64,000 nucleotides of DNA from Cellulomonas citrea. Lineage in GTDB: Bacteria; Actinomycetota; Actinomycetes; Actinomycetales; Cellulomonadaceae. The stretch covers positions 1 to 64,000 of the forward strand of contig NZ_VWSD01000002.1 of NCBI RefSeq assembly GCF_009829685.1. Direction: 5' to 3'. Shown here in pieces: positions 17,181 to 26,489 of this stretch. A program made the translations under genes and the position numbers. The number at the start of each line of letters is the position of its first letter. Position 1 is the first letter of the stretch. Under the pieces are notes generated by a model. It ran no database searches. It saw only the letters and a program-made list of their open reading frames with translations, and had not been told where the DNA came from.

Positions 17181-17785
17181 CGTGTTCCTTCGTCGAGGTC
17201 GTCCAGCTCGGACAGAGCCGGTAGGTGCGGGGCCAGGGCGGGCAGCTCGTCGAGCGAGGTCAGCCCCATCCGCTCCAAGAAGTATCCCGTGGTCCCGTAC
17301 AGCACCGCACCCGTGGCCGGGTCCTGCCCCACCTCGGCCACCAGTCCGCGGGTGGACAGGGTGCGCATCACACCGTCCACGTTGACCCCACGCACCGCCG
17401 ACACCTGCCCGCGGCTCACCGGCTGCCGGTAGGCCACCACCGCGAGGGTCTCGAGGGCCGCCTGGGTGAGCCGCGCCGTCTGCCCGTCGACCACGAACCG
17501 CCCGACGACGTCGGCGTGGGCCGGTGCCGAGTACAGCCGCCAGCCGGCACCCGCGTGCCGCAGCTCGAAGCCGCGCGGTCGGGCGCCGGTGTCCCCGCGG
17601 TACTCGGCCGCCAGCTCCAGCAGCAGCTCCTCGACCCGTTCGGTGGGCAGCGCGAGCACCGAGGCGAGCCGCACCGCCGGCACCGGCTCGTCGGCCACCA
17701 TGAGCACCGCCTCGAGTGCGGCGGCGGCACCGCCGGGCAGCTCGGCGACGTCGAACCCCAGCTCGTCGACCCTCGTCTCGCTCAC
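17177..17785 (-). CDS. scpB: Segregation and condensation protein B
   Basis: This 202-residue protein is made of two winged-helix domains. Family features are LEAVLMVADEPVP, LTQAALETLAVVAYRQPVSRG (start of the second domain) and GLVAEVGQDPATGAVLYGTT. ScpB dimerises and binds ScpA as the kleisin partner complex of SMC condensin. GTG 17785 overlaps the scpA stop as GTGA. This start was preferred to GTG/ATG codons further upstream because of the overlap and the family length. Confidence 0.94.
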   Translation of the reverse strand: MSETRVDELGFDVAELPGGAAAALEAVLMVADEPVPAVRLASVLALPTERVEELLLELAAEYRGDTGARPRGFELRHAGAGWRLYSAPAHADVVGRFVVDGQTARLTQAALETLAVVAYRQPVSRGQVSAVRGVNVDGVMRTLSTRGLVAEVGQDPATGAVLYGTTGYFLERMGLTSLDELPALAPHLPALSELDDLDEGTR

Positions 17786-18612
17786 GGTGCGCTCCCCTCG
17801 TCGTAGTCGGTGGTCAGCTCGATCTCGCCGTCCTGCGTCCCGGTCCACCGGACCGTGAGCTCACCGAGCGCGACCACCTGGTCGAACGCGACCGAGCCGT
17901 CCCGGAACAGCTCGAGCAGCGCGAGGAACCGGGCCACCACGACGATCGGCTCACCTGCATCCGCGACCAAGTCCCGGAACGACATCGACGGGTGGCGGCG
18001 CAACCGGTCGGCGAGCACCGCCGCCTGCTCCCGCACGCTCACCGGCGGGGCGTGCAGGTGGCTGAGGTCCACACCGGGGGGCGCGGGCCGGGGCGCGAGG
18101 GCCTTGGCGGCGAGCGCGGCCAGCCGGTCCGGCCCCACGGTCCACACCAGGTCGGGCAGCAGGGCGGCCAGGTGCGGCTCCAACGAGACCGCCCGCGGGT
18201 ATGACCGGGCGCCGTTGGCCCACCGCTCGGCCAGCTCGGCGGCGATCTCCTTGTACGCCCGGTACTGCAGCAGCCGGGCGAACAGCAGGTCGCGCGCCTC
18301 GAGCAGCTCGAGGTCCTCGGCGTCCTCCACATCGCCCGACGGCAGCAGCCTGGCCGCCTTGAGGTCGAGCAGCGTGGCCGCCACGACGAGGAACTCCGAC
18401 GCCTGCGACAGGTCCCAGGCGTCGTCGTCCGCGGCGCGCAGGTGCGCCAGGAACTCGTCCGTCACCTGGGCGAGCGCGACCTCGGTGATGTCGAGCCGGT
18501 GCTTGGCGATCAGCCCCAGCAGCAGGTCGAACGGGCCGGAGAAGACGTCGAGGTGGACCTCGAAGTCGCGCGACCCGGCGTGCTGGTCGGCCGCGTCAGG
18601 CGGCGTCGCCAC
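17782..18612 (-). CDS. scpA: Segregation and condensation protein A
   Basis: This 276-residue protein is the kleisin subunit of the SMC-ScpAB complex that compacts and segregates the chromosome. It begins with the SMC-binding segment FEVHLDVFSGPFDLLLGLI, followed by LDITEVALAQVTDEFL, and ends with a winged helix (VVARFLALLELFRDGSVAFDQ). GTG 18612 gives a start inside the last residues of the parA gene (overlap about 17 bases), consistent with coupling of parA, scpA and scpB. Confidence 0.94.
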   Translation of the reverse strand: MATPPDAADQHAGSRDFEVHLDVFSGPFDLLLGLIAKHRLDITEVALAQVTDEFLAHLRAADDDAWDLSQASEFLVVAATLLDLKAARLLPSGDVEDAEDLELLEARDLLFARLLQYRAYKEIAAELAERWANGARSYPRAVSLEPHLAALLPDLVWTVGPDRLAALAAKALAPRPAPPGVDLSHLHAPPVSVREQAAVLADRLRRHPSMSFRDLVADAGEPIVVVARFLALLELFRDGSVAFDQVVALGELTVRWTGTQDGEIELTTDYDEGSAP

Positions 18613-19462
18613 GGGCGACGAGCTCACGGGCCAGCTGCCGGTAGGCCTCGGCACCGGAGTGCGTCGGCGCGTAGGTGGTGATCGGTTCGGCGGCCACGCT
18701 CGCATCGGGGAACTTCACGGTCCGGGCGATGACCGTCTGCAGCAGGCGGTCGCCGAACGCCTCGTGCACCCGGGCGATGACCTCGCGCGAGTGCAGCGTG
18801 CGCGCGTCGAACATGGTGGCCACGATCCCGTCGACACGCAGCCGCGGGTTGAGCCGGTCGGAGACCTTCTCGATGGTCTCGGTGAGCAGCGCCACCCCGC
18901 GCAGCGCGAAGAACTCGCACTCCAGCGGGATGAGCACGCCGTGCGCCGCAGTGAGCGCGTTCACGGTGAGCAGCCCGAGCGACGGCTGGCAGTCGATGAG
19001 CACGACGTCGTAGTCGTCGAGCACGGGGCGCAGCGCACGGGACAGCACCTGCTCGCGCGCCACCTCGCCGACCAGCTGGACCTCGGCCGCCGACAGGTCG
19101 ATGTTGGCCGGCAGCACGTCGAGCCCCTCGACCCGGGTGTGCTGGATCACGGCGGCGACGTCGGGGTGCCGGTCCATGAGCAGGTTGTAGACGGTGCCGG
19201 ACAGCTCGTACGGGTTGACCCCGAGCCCCACGGTCGCCGCGCCCTGCGGGTCGAAGTCCACGACGAGGACCCGTCGGCCGTACTCGGCCAGCGCCGCCGC
19301 CAGGTTGATCGTCGTGGTCGTCTTGCCGACGCCACCCTTCTGGTTGCACAGCGCGATGACCCGGGCCGGGCCGTGCGAGGCCAAGGGAGCGGGGACCGCG
19401 AAGTCGCCCATGGGACGCCCCACGGCGTCAGTCGTACCGGTCACCGGCTCCGCACTTGCCAC
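18596..19462 (-). CDS. ParA-family ATPase
   Basis: This 288-residue MinD/ParA-type ATPase has a deviant Walker A motif (NQKGGVGKTTTTINLAAAL, about residues 42-60), Walker A' VVDFDPQGAAT, and Walker B VVLIDCQPSLG. It is not next to a parB gene, so it is not the canonical chromosomal ParA beside the origin. A ParA-like gene directly before scpA-scpB-rluB is a recurrent actinobacterial arrangement, and a role in chromosome segregation with condensin is inferred. GTG 19462 gives a short N-terminal extension before the conserved domain. Confidence 0.9.
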   Translation of the reverse strand: MASAEPVTGTTDAVGRPMGDFAVPAPLASHGPARVIALCNQKGGVGKTTTTINLAAALAEYGRRVLVVDFDPQGAATVGLGVNPYELSGTVYNLLMDRHPDVAAVIQHTRVEGLDVLPANIDLSAAEVQLVGEVAREQVLSRALRPVLDDYDVVLIDCQPSLGLLTVNALTAAHGVLIPLECEFFALRGVALLTETIEKVSDRLNPRLRVDGIVATMFDARTLHSREVIARVHEAFGDRLLQTVIARTVKFPDASVAAEPITTYAPTHSGAEAYRQLARELVARGDAA

Positions 19463-19534
19463 GACGCCCAACCTACCGGACGGCACCACGCCCCGGCGGG
19501 CACCACACGCCTCGCACACCCGTCGGGTCGGCGC

Positions 19535-20458
19535 TCACCGGGCTCGCGGGTGACTGGCCGCGTAGACCTCACGCAGCATGTCGGGGGTGACGAGCGTGTA
19601 GAGCTGGGTGGTGGTCACCGAGGCGTGCCCGAGCAGCTCCTGCACGACGCGCACGTCCGCACCGCCGGCCAGCAGGTGGGTGGCGAACGAGTGCCGCAGC
19701 GTGTGCGGCGAGACGGGTCCGGGCAGCCCGCTGCGCTCACCGGCCTGGCGCAGCACCTGCCATGCGCTCTGCCGGGAGAGCCGACCGCCGCGGGTGTTGA
19801 GGAACACGGCCGGCAGCCCTCGTCCGTGCGCCGCGAGGGCGGGCCGGCCGCGCACGAGGTAGGCCTCGACGGCCTGCGTCGCGTAGGAGCCGACCGGGAC
19901 GACCCGCTCCTTGCCGCCCTTGCCGAGCAGCCGGACCGCGCTTCGGCCCGGGGTCAGGTCGAGGTCGTCGACGTCGAGACCCACGGCCTCGGAGATGCGC
20001 GCGCCGGTCGAGTACAGCAGCTCGAGGAGCGCCCGGTCGCGCAGCGGACCAGGTCCGTCGGCACCGCCGACCGCTGCGAGCAGACGTTCGACGGCGTCCA
20101 CCGAGATCGCCTTCGGCAGCCGCTTCGGGGCCATCGGCGGGTGCACCTCACGGGCCGGGTCGGCGGCGGTGAGCCCCTCGGCGGCCAGGAACCGGTGCCA
20201 GCCCCGGATCGCGACCACGGACCGGGCGCTCGAGGAGGCCGACAGCGGGGACCGCCCGTCGGCACCGGTCCGAGCGGCGAGCTGGTATGCCTCGACATCG
20301 GCCTCGGTCACCTGCTCGGGCGAGGTCCTCCCCGCCGCCTTCAGGTGGTCGACGTACCGGCGCAGGTCACGTCGGTAGGCCGCGAGCGTGTTGACCGACA
20401 GCCCGCGCTCGACGGCGAGGTGCGTCAGGTACGTCTCCAGCGCCGTGTCGAGGGGCAT
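19535..20458 (-). CDS. xerD: Site-specific tyrosine recombinase XerD
   Basis: This 307-residue recombinase resolves chromosome dimers at dif with XerC. The N-terminal SAM-like domain has [19 protein letters not shown]. The catalytic residues of the family are seen: Arg in [12 protein letters not shown], Lys in [24 protein letters not shown] (His and Arg), His in [13 protein letters not shown] and the Tyr in that segment. The context with ctaB and scpAB and the standard length show a housekeeping gene, not a phage integrase. ATG 20458 starts 11 bases after the ctaB stop. Confidence 0.95.
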   Translation of the reverse strand: MPLDTALETYLTHLAVERGLSVNTLAAYRRDLRRYVDHLKAAGRTSPEQVTEADVEAYQLAARTGADGRSPLSASSSARSVVAIRGWHRFLAAEGLTAADPAREVHPPMAPKRLPKAISVDAVERLLAAVGGADGPGPLRDRALLELLYSTGARISEAVGLDVDDLDLTPGRSAVRLLGKGGKERVVPVGSYATQAVEAYLVRGRPALAAHGRGLPAVFLNTRGGRLSRQSAWQVLRQAGERSGLPGPVSPHTLRHSFATHLLAGGADVRVVQELLGHASVTTTQLYTLVTPDMLREVYAASHPRAR

Positions 20459-20469
20459 CGCCCGTGATG

Positions 20470-21450
20470 CTAGAACGGCAGCAGCACGTCCAGCACGATC
20501 GCCACGGACAAGGCCGTGAGGTAGGTGATGGAGCGGTGGAACACCCCGATGGCCCGCAGCGGGCCGCGGCTCGGGTCGTCGGCCCGGCGCAGCAGCATGA
20601 GCACGGACCAGCCGAACCACGCACCCAGCCCGACCGCCGAGGCGAGGTAGACCCAGCCGAGCCCGCCGACCGGGCCGAGCGCGACCGAGCAGGCGATCAT
20701 CGCCGCCGTGTACCCGACCATCTCGCGCACGACCTTGCGGTCGTCGGCGACCACCGGGAGCATCGGCACCCCGGCGGCGGCGTAGTCCCGGCGGAACTTC
20801 ATCGACAACGGCCAGTAGTGCGGCGGCGTCCAGAAGAACACCACGCCGAACAGCAGCAGCGGCGCCCAGCCGACCGACCCGGTGACGGCCGACCACCCGA
20901 TGAGCACCGGGACGCAGCCTGCGATCCCGCCCCAGACGATGTTCTGCGGTGTGCGCCGCTTGAGCAGCATTGTGTAGCCGACGACGTAGATGAGGATCGC
21001 GGCCCCGGCCAGCAGCGCCGACACCGGGTTGACCACGAGGGCCAGCCAGGCGAGCGAGAGCACGGTGAGCGCGAACCCGAAGACCAGGGCGGCCCGCGGT
21101 GTCACGGCGCCGGTGACGAGCGGGCGGCCGCTCGTGCGGTGCATCACCTGGTCGATGTCACGGTCGATGACGCAGTTGAGCACGTTCGCCGCGGCCGCCG
21201 CGCCTGCTCCGCCGGTCAAGGTGGCCACGAGCAGCCACCAGGACGGCCACCCGTGCGCGGCCAGCACCATGGTCGGCACGGTGGTGACCAGCAGCAGCTC
21301 GATGACCCGCGGTTTGGTGAGTGCGACGTACGCCCGCAAGGACGCGCCGAGCCTGGCCCGCAGCTGCACGGCGCGGGGCACGGGGAGCGCCGACGCCCCG
21401 GTCGGGTCGGCCCCGGCGACATCGGCGGGGACGGAGGTGCTCACACGCAC
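20470..21450 (-). CDS. ctaB: Protoheme IX farnesyltransferase (heme O synthase)
   Basis: This 326-residue UbiA-family membrane enzyme attaches a farnesyl group to heme B to form heme O for cytochrome oxidase. It has about nine hydrophobic segments and the Asp-rich diphosphate-binding motif [20 protein letters not shown], with a second conserved segment [21 protein letters not shown] 21450 has AAAGGA eight bases upstream. It heads the long minus-strand run to der. A ctaA (heme A synthase) gene is not beside it. Confidence 0.94.
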   Translation of the reverse strand: MRVSTSVPADVAGADPTGASALPVPRAVQLRARLGASLRAYVALTKPRVIELLLVTTVPTMVLAAHGWPSWWLLVATLTGGAGAAAAANVLNCVIDRDIDQVMHRTSGRPLVTGAVTPRAALVFGFALTVLSLAWLALVVNPVSALLAGAAILIYVVGYTMLLKRRTPQNIVWGGIAGCVPVLIGWSAVTGSVGWAPLLLFGVVFFWTPPHYWPLSMKFRRDYAAAGVPMLPVVADDRKVVREMVGYTAAMIACSVALGPVGGLGWVYLASAVGLGAWFGWSVLMLLRRADDPSRGPLRAIGVFHRSITYLTALSVAIVLDVLLPF

Positions 21451-21782
21451 GCAGGTAGTCCTTTCGTCCCAGACGGCGGGGGTCCGGCTCATGGTAACCA
21501 CCCCGTCGCCATCGGACCGTCTCGGCCCGCTCCGCGCGGCGCCCCTCGTCGTCGTCCTGCCCACGCGGCTCTCCGCGCAGAGGCCCGATCATCCGCGCCC
21601 ACGCCGGTGCGCACCAGTGGACCCGCCCGGACGCGGTCCCGCGCCCCGAGCCGGAACGGCATCTGGGACCCCGCGGAGATAGGGTCGCGGACGGGAAAGA
21701 ACCACGGGCTCACACCGCCCGGCGACGACCTTGACGGGTCTTGGACGAGGCGCCCAGGCGGCGCGGAAGAGGGTACGACGAC
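21451..21782. other. Divergent intergenic region between ctaB and tkt
   Basis: These 332 bases carry no convincing gene. They should hold the promoters for ctaB (minus) and tkt (plus). A possible tkt -10, TAGGGT, lies at 21680-21685, which would leave a leader of about 95 bases; the ctaB Shine-Dalgarno AAAGGA is at the left edge. I see no clear palindromic operator or riboswitch. Confidence 0.6.
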
Positions 21783-23933
21783 GTGACTGCTCCGGTGCGT
21801 GCGAGCTGGTCGGATCTGGATGTGCGTGCGGTCGACACGGCGCGCGTCCTGGCGGCCGATGCGGTGGAGAAGGTGGGCAACGGACATCCGGGGACGGCGA
21901 TCAGCCTGGCCCCGGTGGCCTACCTGCTCTACCAGGACGTGCTGCGTCACGACCCCGCCGACCCGCACTGGCTGGGTCGGGACCGTTTCGTGCTGTCGGC
22001 CGGGCACTCCTCGTTGACCCAGTACATCCAGCTGTTCCTCGGTGGGTTCGGACTGGAGCTGGCGGATCTGCAGGCGTTGCGCACGTGGGGGTCCAAGACC
22101 CCCGGTCACCCCGAGTGGCGTCACACCGCTGGGGTGGAGATCACGACGGGGCCGTTGGGCCAGGGCATCGCCTCGGCGGTGGGGATGGCGATGGCGGCTC
22201 GTCGTGAGCGGGGTCTGCTCGACCCGGACGCTGCGCCGGGCACGTCGCCGTTCGATCACCGGGTCGTGGTGATCGCCGGTGACGGGGATCTGCAGGAGGG
22301 TGTCTCGGGTGAGGCGTCGTCGTTGGCCGGGACCCAGGAGCTGGGCGACCTGCTGGTGATCTGGGACGACAACCACATCTCGATCGAGGGCGACACCAAG
22401 ATCGCGTTCGGTGAGGACGTGCTGGCCCGGTACGCCGCCTACGGCTGGCACACCCAGCTGGTCGACTGGACCGCCACCGGCCAGTACGTCGAGGACGTCG
22501 ACGCCCTGGCGGCGGCGATCGAGGCCGCCAAGGCCGACCCGCGCCCCTCGTTCATCGCGGTGCGCACCTTGATCGCCTGGCCGACGCCGGGCAAGACCGG
22601 GGACCACTCCGCGCACGGGTCCAAGCTGGGCACCGACGCCATCCGTGGCCTCAAGGAGCTCGTGGGGCTGGACCCGGACCGCACCTTCCAGGTCGATGAG
22701 GACGTGCTGGCCCACACCCGGTCCCTGGCCACCCGCGCCGCGGCGGACCGCGCCGCCTGGCAGACCGGCTTCGACGCGTGGGCGGCAGCCAACCCCGAGC
22801 GCAAGCAGCTGCTGGACCGCCTGGTCGCCAAGGAGCTGCCGGCCGGGTGGACCGACGCCCTGCCGGTGTTCCCCGCAGGCAAGGCGGTGGCCACCAGGTC
22901 GGCGTCCGGGACGGTGCTGTCCGCCCTGGCCGACGAACTGCCGGAGCTGTGGGGCGGGTCGGCGGACCTGGCCGGGTCGAACAACACCACGATGGCCGGC
23001 GTCCCCTCGTTCCTGCCCACCGACCGGTCCTCGCACGACTTCGCCGGCACCCCCTACGGGCGCACGCTGCACTTCGGGATCCGCGAGCACGCGATGGGCG
23101 CGATCTTGTCCGGCATCGCCCTGCACGGGCTGACCCGCCCCTACGGCGGCACGTTCTTCCAGTTCGCCGACTACATGCGCGGCGCGGTGCGCCTGGCCGC
23201 CCTCATGGGCACCGACCCGATCTACGTGTGGACCCACGACTCCATCGGCCTGGGCGAGGACGGACCGACCCACCAGCCCGTGGAGCACCTGGCCGCCTAC
23301 CGGGCCATCCCGGGCCTGGCGATCGTGCGGCCTGCCGACGCCAACGAGACCGCCGCCGCGTGGGCCGCGACCCTGACCCGCCACGACGGGCCGACCGGGC
23401 TGGTCCTGACCCGCCAGAACGTGCCCACCGTGCCGCGCGGGACCGACGGATACGCGACCACCGACGGGGTCGCCCGCGGTGCGTACACCCTCCTGGACAC
23501 CGACGGCACCCCCGACGTCCTGCTCATCGCCACCGGCTCCGAGGTCCAGCTCGCCGTCACCGCACGCCAGACCCTGGCCGACCAGGGCATCAACGCCCGC
23601 GTCGTGTCGGCACCGTGCCTGGAGTGGTTCGCCGAGCAGGACCAGAGCTACCAGGACGCTGTGCTGCCCCCGCAGGTGACCGCGCGGGTGTCCGTCGAGG
23701 CCGGGATCGCCATGCCCTGGTACAAGATCCTCGGCGCGCACGGCCAGGCCGTCAGCCTCGAGCACTTCGGCGCCTCCGCCTCCTCCGAGGTGCTCTACGA
23801 GAAGTTCGGCATCACCGCCGACGCCGTCGTCGCCGCCGCCCACCGCACCCTCGCCTCCGTCCGCGGCGAGGCGCCGCAGGCGGCGGCGCCCGGCGTGCCG
23901 ACCGCGACCGGCACCGGCGACCTGCCTGGCTGA
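21783..23933 (+). CDS. tkt: Transketolase
   Basis: This 716-residue thiamine diphosphate enzyme exchanges two-carbon units among sugar phosphates in the pentose phosphate pathway. Seen are VGNGHPGTAISLAP and LSAGHSS near the N-terminus, GDGDLQEG followed by DDNHISIEG (the GDG...N diphosphate/Mg motif), the GIREHAMGAI segment with the catalytic Glu, and HDSIGLGEDGPTHQPVEH. GTG 21783 follows a GAAGAGGG Shine-Dalgarno-like sequence; TTG 21741 would only add an unlike-family extension. It begins the pentose phosphate gene group. Confidence 0.96.
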   Translation: MTAPVRASWSDLDVRAVDTARVLAADAVEKVGNGHPGTAISLAPVAYLLYQDVLRHDPADPHWLGRDRFVLSAGHSSLTQYIQLFLGGFGLELADLQALRTWGSKTPGHPEWRHTAGVEITTGPLGQGIASAVGMAMAARRERGLLDPDAAPGTSPFDHRVVVIAGDGDLQEGVSGEASSLAGTQELGDLLVIWDDNHISIEGDTKIAFGEDVLARYAAYGWHTQLVDWTATGQYVEDVDALAAAIEAAKADPRPSFIAVRTLIAWPTPGKTGDHSAHGSKLGTDAIRGLKELVGLDPDRTFQVDEDVLAHTRSLATRAAADRAAWQTGFDAWAAANPERKQLLDRLVAKELPAGWTDALPVFPAGKAVATRSASGTVLSALADELPELWGGSADLAGSNNTTMAGVPSFLPTDRSSHDFAGTPYGRTLHFGIREHAMGAILSGIALHGLTRPYGGTFFQFADYMRGAVRLAALMGTDPIYVWTHDSIGLGEDGPTHQPVEHLAAYRAIPGLAIVRPADANETAAAWAATLTRHDGPTGLVLTRQNVPTVPRGTDGYATTDGVARGAYTLLDTDGTPDVLLIATGSEVQLAVTARQTLADQGINARVVSAPCLEWFAEQDQSYQDAVLPPQVTARVSVEAGIAMPWYKILGAHGQAVSLEHFGASASSEVLYEKFGITADAVVAAAHRTLASVRGEAPQAAAPGVPTATGTGDLPG

Positions 23934-23976
23934 GACCTGCCCGGTCGAGACCTGACCGGCCGAGACCTGCCCCTGC
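23932..23976 (+). repeat. Three imperfect 15-bp tandem units between tkt and zwf
   Basis: The unit GAGACCTGMCCGGYC is repeated at 23932-23946, 23947-23961 and, more degenerate, from 23962. The first unit begins inside the tkt stop codon. It occupies most of the gap between tkt and zwf, where many actinobacteria carry transaldolase. It has no evident coding capacity. Confidence 0.65.
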
Positions 23977-24030
23977 CCGGCCTGAACCCGCTCGGATGAC
24001 GAGGTGGAGCATGACGCGACGAGACGCTCG

Positions 24031-25572
24031 ATGAGCCCGGCCAAGGTCGAGGCGGGCCACAACCCGCTGCGGGACCCCCGGGACCGCCGGCTGCCCCGGA
24101 TCGCCGGACCCTCAGGTCTGGTGATCTTCGGGGTGACCGGCGACCTGGCCCGCAAGAAGCTCATGCCGGCGGTGTACGACCTCACCAACCGGGGTCTGCT
24201 GCCGCCCGGCTTCGCGCTCACCGGGTTCGCCCGGCGGGACTGGGAGACGCAGGACTTCGCCCAGGTGGTGCACGACGCGGTCCGGGAGAACGCCCGCACC
24301 CCCTTCCGGGAGTCGACCTGGCGTCAGCTGTCCGAGGGGCTGCGCTTCGTGCAGGGCACCTTCGACGACCCGGCGGCGTTCGAGACGCTGCGCTCCACCG
24401 TCGAGGACCTCGACGCCCGCCGCGGCACGGCCGGCAACCACGCGTTCTACCTGTCGGTGCCGCCCTCGGCGTTCCCGTTGGTCTGCGAGCAGCTGTCGCG
24501 CTCGGGGCTGTCCCAGCCGCGCGAGGGCACCTGGCGCCGGGTCGTCATCGAGAAGCCGTTCGGACACGACCTGGCCTCGGCCCGTGAGCTCAACTCGATC
24601 GTGTCCCGGGTGTTCCGGCCGGACGACATCTTCCGGATCGACCACTACCTGGGCAAGGAGACGGTGCAGAACATCCTGGCGCTGCGCTTCGCGAACCAGC
24701 TGTTCGAACCGATCTGGAACTCCAACTACGTCGACCACGTGCAGATCACGATGGCCGAGGACATCGGCCTCGGCGGCCGGGCCGGGTACTACGACGGCAT
24801 CGGCGCGGCCCGTGACGTCATCCAGAACCACCTGCTCCAGCTGTTCGCGCTCACCGCGATGGAGGAGCCCGTCTCCTTCGACCCGGCGGCGCTGCGGGCC
24901 GAGAAGACCAAGGTGCTCTCGGCGGTCCGGCTGCCCCGCGACCTGGGTCGGCACACCGCACGCGGGCAGTACGCGGCCGGCTGGCAGGGCGGTGAGCGGG
25001 TCGTCGGCTACCTGGAGGAGGAGGGATTCTCCAAGGACTCCACCACCGAGACGTTCGCCGCGATCAGGCTCGACGTGGACACCCGGCGCTGGGCCGGGGT
25101 GCCGTTCTACCTGCGCACCGGCAAGCGGCTGGGACGACGCGTCACCGAGATCGCCGTCGTCTTCAAGAAGGCGCCGCACCTGCCGTTCGAGTCGACCGCA
25201 GCCGAGGAGCTCGGCAAGAACGCGCTCGTCATCCGGGTGCAGCCCGACGAGGGCGTGACGTTGCGGTTCGGCGCCAAGGTCCCAGGCACGGCGATGGAGG
25301 TGCGCGACGTCACGATGGACTTCGGCTACGGCCACGCGTTCACCGAATCCTCGCCCGAGGCCTACGAGCGCCTCATCCTCGACGTGCTGCTCGGCGACCC
25401 GCCGCTGTTCCCGCAGCACGAGGAGGTCGAGCTCTCCTGGAAGATCCTCGACCCGATCACGTCGTACTGGGCCTCGCACGGCAAGCCCGACACCTACCGG
25501 GCCGGGACGTGGGGCCCGGCCTCGGCGGACGCCATGATGGCCCGCGACGGACGCAGCTGGAGGCGACCGTGA
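24031..25572 (+). CDS. zwf: Glucose-6-phosphate 1-dehydrogenase
   Basis: This 513-residue enzyme oxidises glucose-6-phosphate to 6-phosphogluconolactone with NADP. It has the coenzyme motif FGVTGDLARKKL, the substrate-binding EKPFGHDL and active-site segment RIDHYLGKETVQN (Asp-His pair), and the C-terminal LRTGKRLGRRVTEI. ATG 24031 was chosen; GTG 24004 upstream would add nine residues, and neither has a strong Shine-Dalgarno sequence. Its stop overlaps the opcA start as GTGA, so zwf, opcA and pgl are coupled. Confidence 0.95.
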   Translation: MSPAKVEAGHNPLRDPRDRRLPRIAGPSGLVIFGVTGDLARKKLMPAVYDLTNRGLLPPGFALTGFARRDWETQDFAQVVHDAVRENARTPFRESTWRQLSEGLRFVQGTFDDPAAFETLRSTVEDLDARRGTAGNHAFYLSVPPSAFPLVCEQLSRSGLSQPREGTWRRVVIEKPFGHDLASARELNSIVSRVFRPDDIFRIDHYLGKETVQNILALRFANQLFEPIWNSNYVDHVQITMAEDIGLGGRAGYYDGIGAARDVIQNHLLQLFALTAMEEPVSFDPAALRAEKTKVLSAVRLPRDLGRHTARGQYAAGWQGGERVVGYLEEEGFSKDSTTETFAAIRLDVDTRRWAGVPFYLRTGKRLGRRVTEIAVVFKKAPHLPFESTAAEELGKNALVIRVQPDEGVTLRFGAKVPGTAMEVRDVTMDFGYGHAFTESSPEAYERLILDVLLGDPPLFPQHEEVELSWKILDPITSYWASHGKPDTYRAGTWGPASADAMMARDGRSWRRP

Positions 25573-26489
25573 TCATCGACCTGCCGGACACCACCACCCG
25601 GGCCATCAACAAGCGCCTGGTGACCGAACGTGACGAGGGCGGCGCCGTCGCCCTCGGCCGGGTGCTCACCCTCATCATCGACGTCGCGGGACGTGACCCG
25701 GAAGAGGCGATCGAGGCGGCCAACGCCGCAAGCCACGAGCACCCCTGCCGGATCCTCGTCCTGTCGGCGCACGAGCACGCCGAGCAGGTCCGGCTCGACG
25801 CCCAGATCCGGCTCGGCGGTGACGCCGGGGCCTCCGAGGTCGTCGTGCTCTCCCCCGCCGGTCCGGTCGAGCAGGACCTCGACACCCTCGTCATGCCACT
25901 GCTGCTGCCGGACGCGCCGATCGTCGCGTGGTGGCCCTACGAGATGCCGCAGGACCCCGCGAGGCACCCGCTGGGCGTGATGGCGCAGCGCCGCATCACC
26001 GACACCACGCAGTGCAGCACGCCGGGGCGGACGCTGCGCAGGCTCGCCACCGTGTACACCGAGGGTGACACCGACCTGGCCTGGACCCGCGCCACGCTGT
26101 GGCGGGGGCTCATCGCGGCCACGCTCGACCAGCCGCCGTACGAACCCGTGCACCAGGCCGTCGTCTCCGGGGAGTCCGACCACCCCTCGCTCGACCTCAT
26201 GGCCGCGTGGCTCGCGCAGTCGTTGCGCTGCCCCGTCACGGTCGAGCGCATCCCGGGCGCCCCGGCGATCACCCAGGTGCGGCTCGAGCGCTCCTCCGGA
26301 CCGATCGTGCTCGACCGGCCCGACGGCAAGACCGCTGCGCTCAACCAGCCCGAGCAGCCCGAGCACCGCATCGCGCTGCCGATCCGGCAGCTGCGCGAGT
26401 GCCTCGTCGAGGAGCTGCGCCGGCTCGACGCCGACGAGGTCTACGGCGAGGTCCTCACCAAGGGCCTGGCCCGGTTGGGGGACCAGTGA
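25569..26489 (+). CDS. opcA: Glucose-6-phosphate dehydrogenase assembly protein OpcA
   Basis: This 306-residue protein is of the OpcA family, needed for assembly or redox control of glucose-6-phosphate dehydrogenase in cyanobacteria and actinobacteria. Family segments seen are HPCRILVLS, VVVLSPAGPVEQDLDTLVMPLLLPDAP with WWPYEMPQ, and RLARLGD near the end. It lies between zwf and pgl with GTGA overlaps on both sides, which supports the assignment. Its molecular action is less well defined than its genetic role. Confidence 0.93.
   Translation: MIIDLPDTTTRAINKRLVTERDEGGAVALGRVLTLIIDVAGRDPEEAIEAANAASHEHPCRILVLSAHEHAEQVRLDAQIRLGGDAGASEVVVLSPAGPVEQDLDTLVMPLLLPDAPIVAWWPYEMPQDPARHPLGVMAQRRITDTTQCSTPGRTLRRLATVYTEGDTDLAWTRATLWRGLIAATLDQPPYEPVHQAVVSGESDHPSLDLMAAWLAQSLRCPVTVERIPGAPAITQVRLERSSGPIVLDRPDGKTAALNQPEQPEHRIALPIRQLRECLVEELRRLDADEVYGEVLTKGLARLGDQ

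Noticed and set aside
19535-20458. Tyrosine recombinase as a possible phage or island integrase
   Set aside because: Length, catalytic residues and position in the ctaB-parA-scpAB run fit the housekeeping XerD; no att repeats or phage genes nearby.
21489-24299. Minus-strand open frame of 936 codons across tkt
   Set aside because: Shadow of transketolase; Gly/Gln/His-rich and without recognisable motifs.
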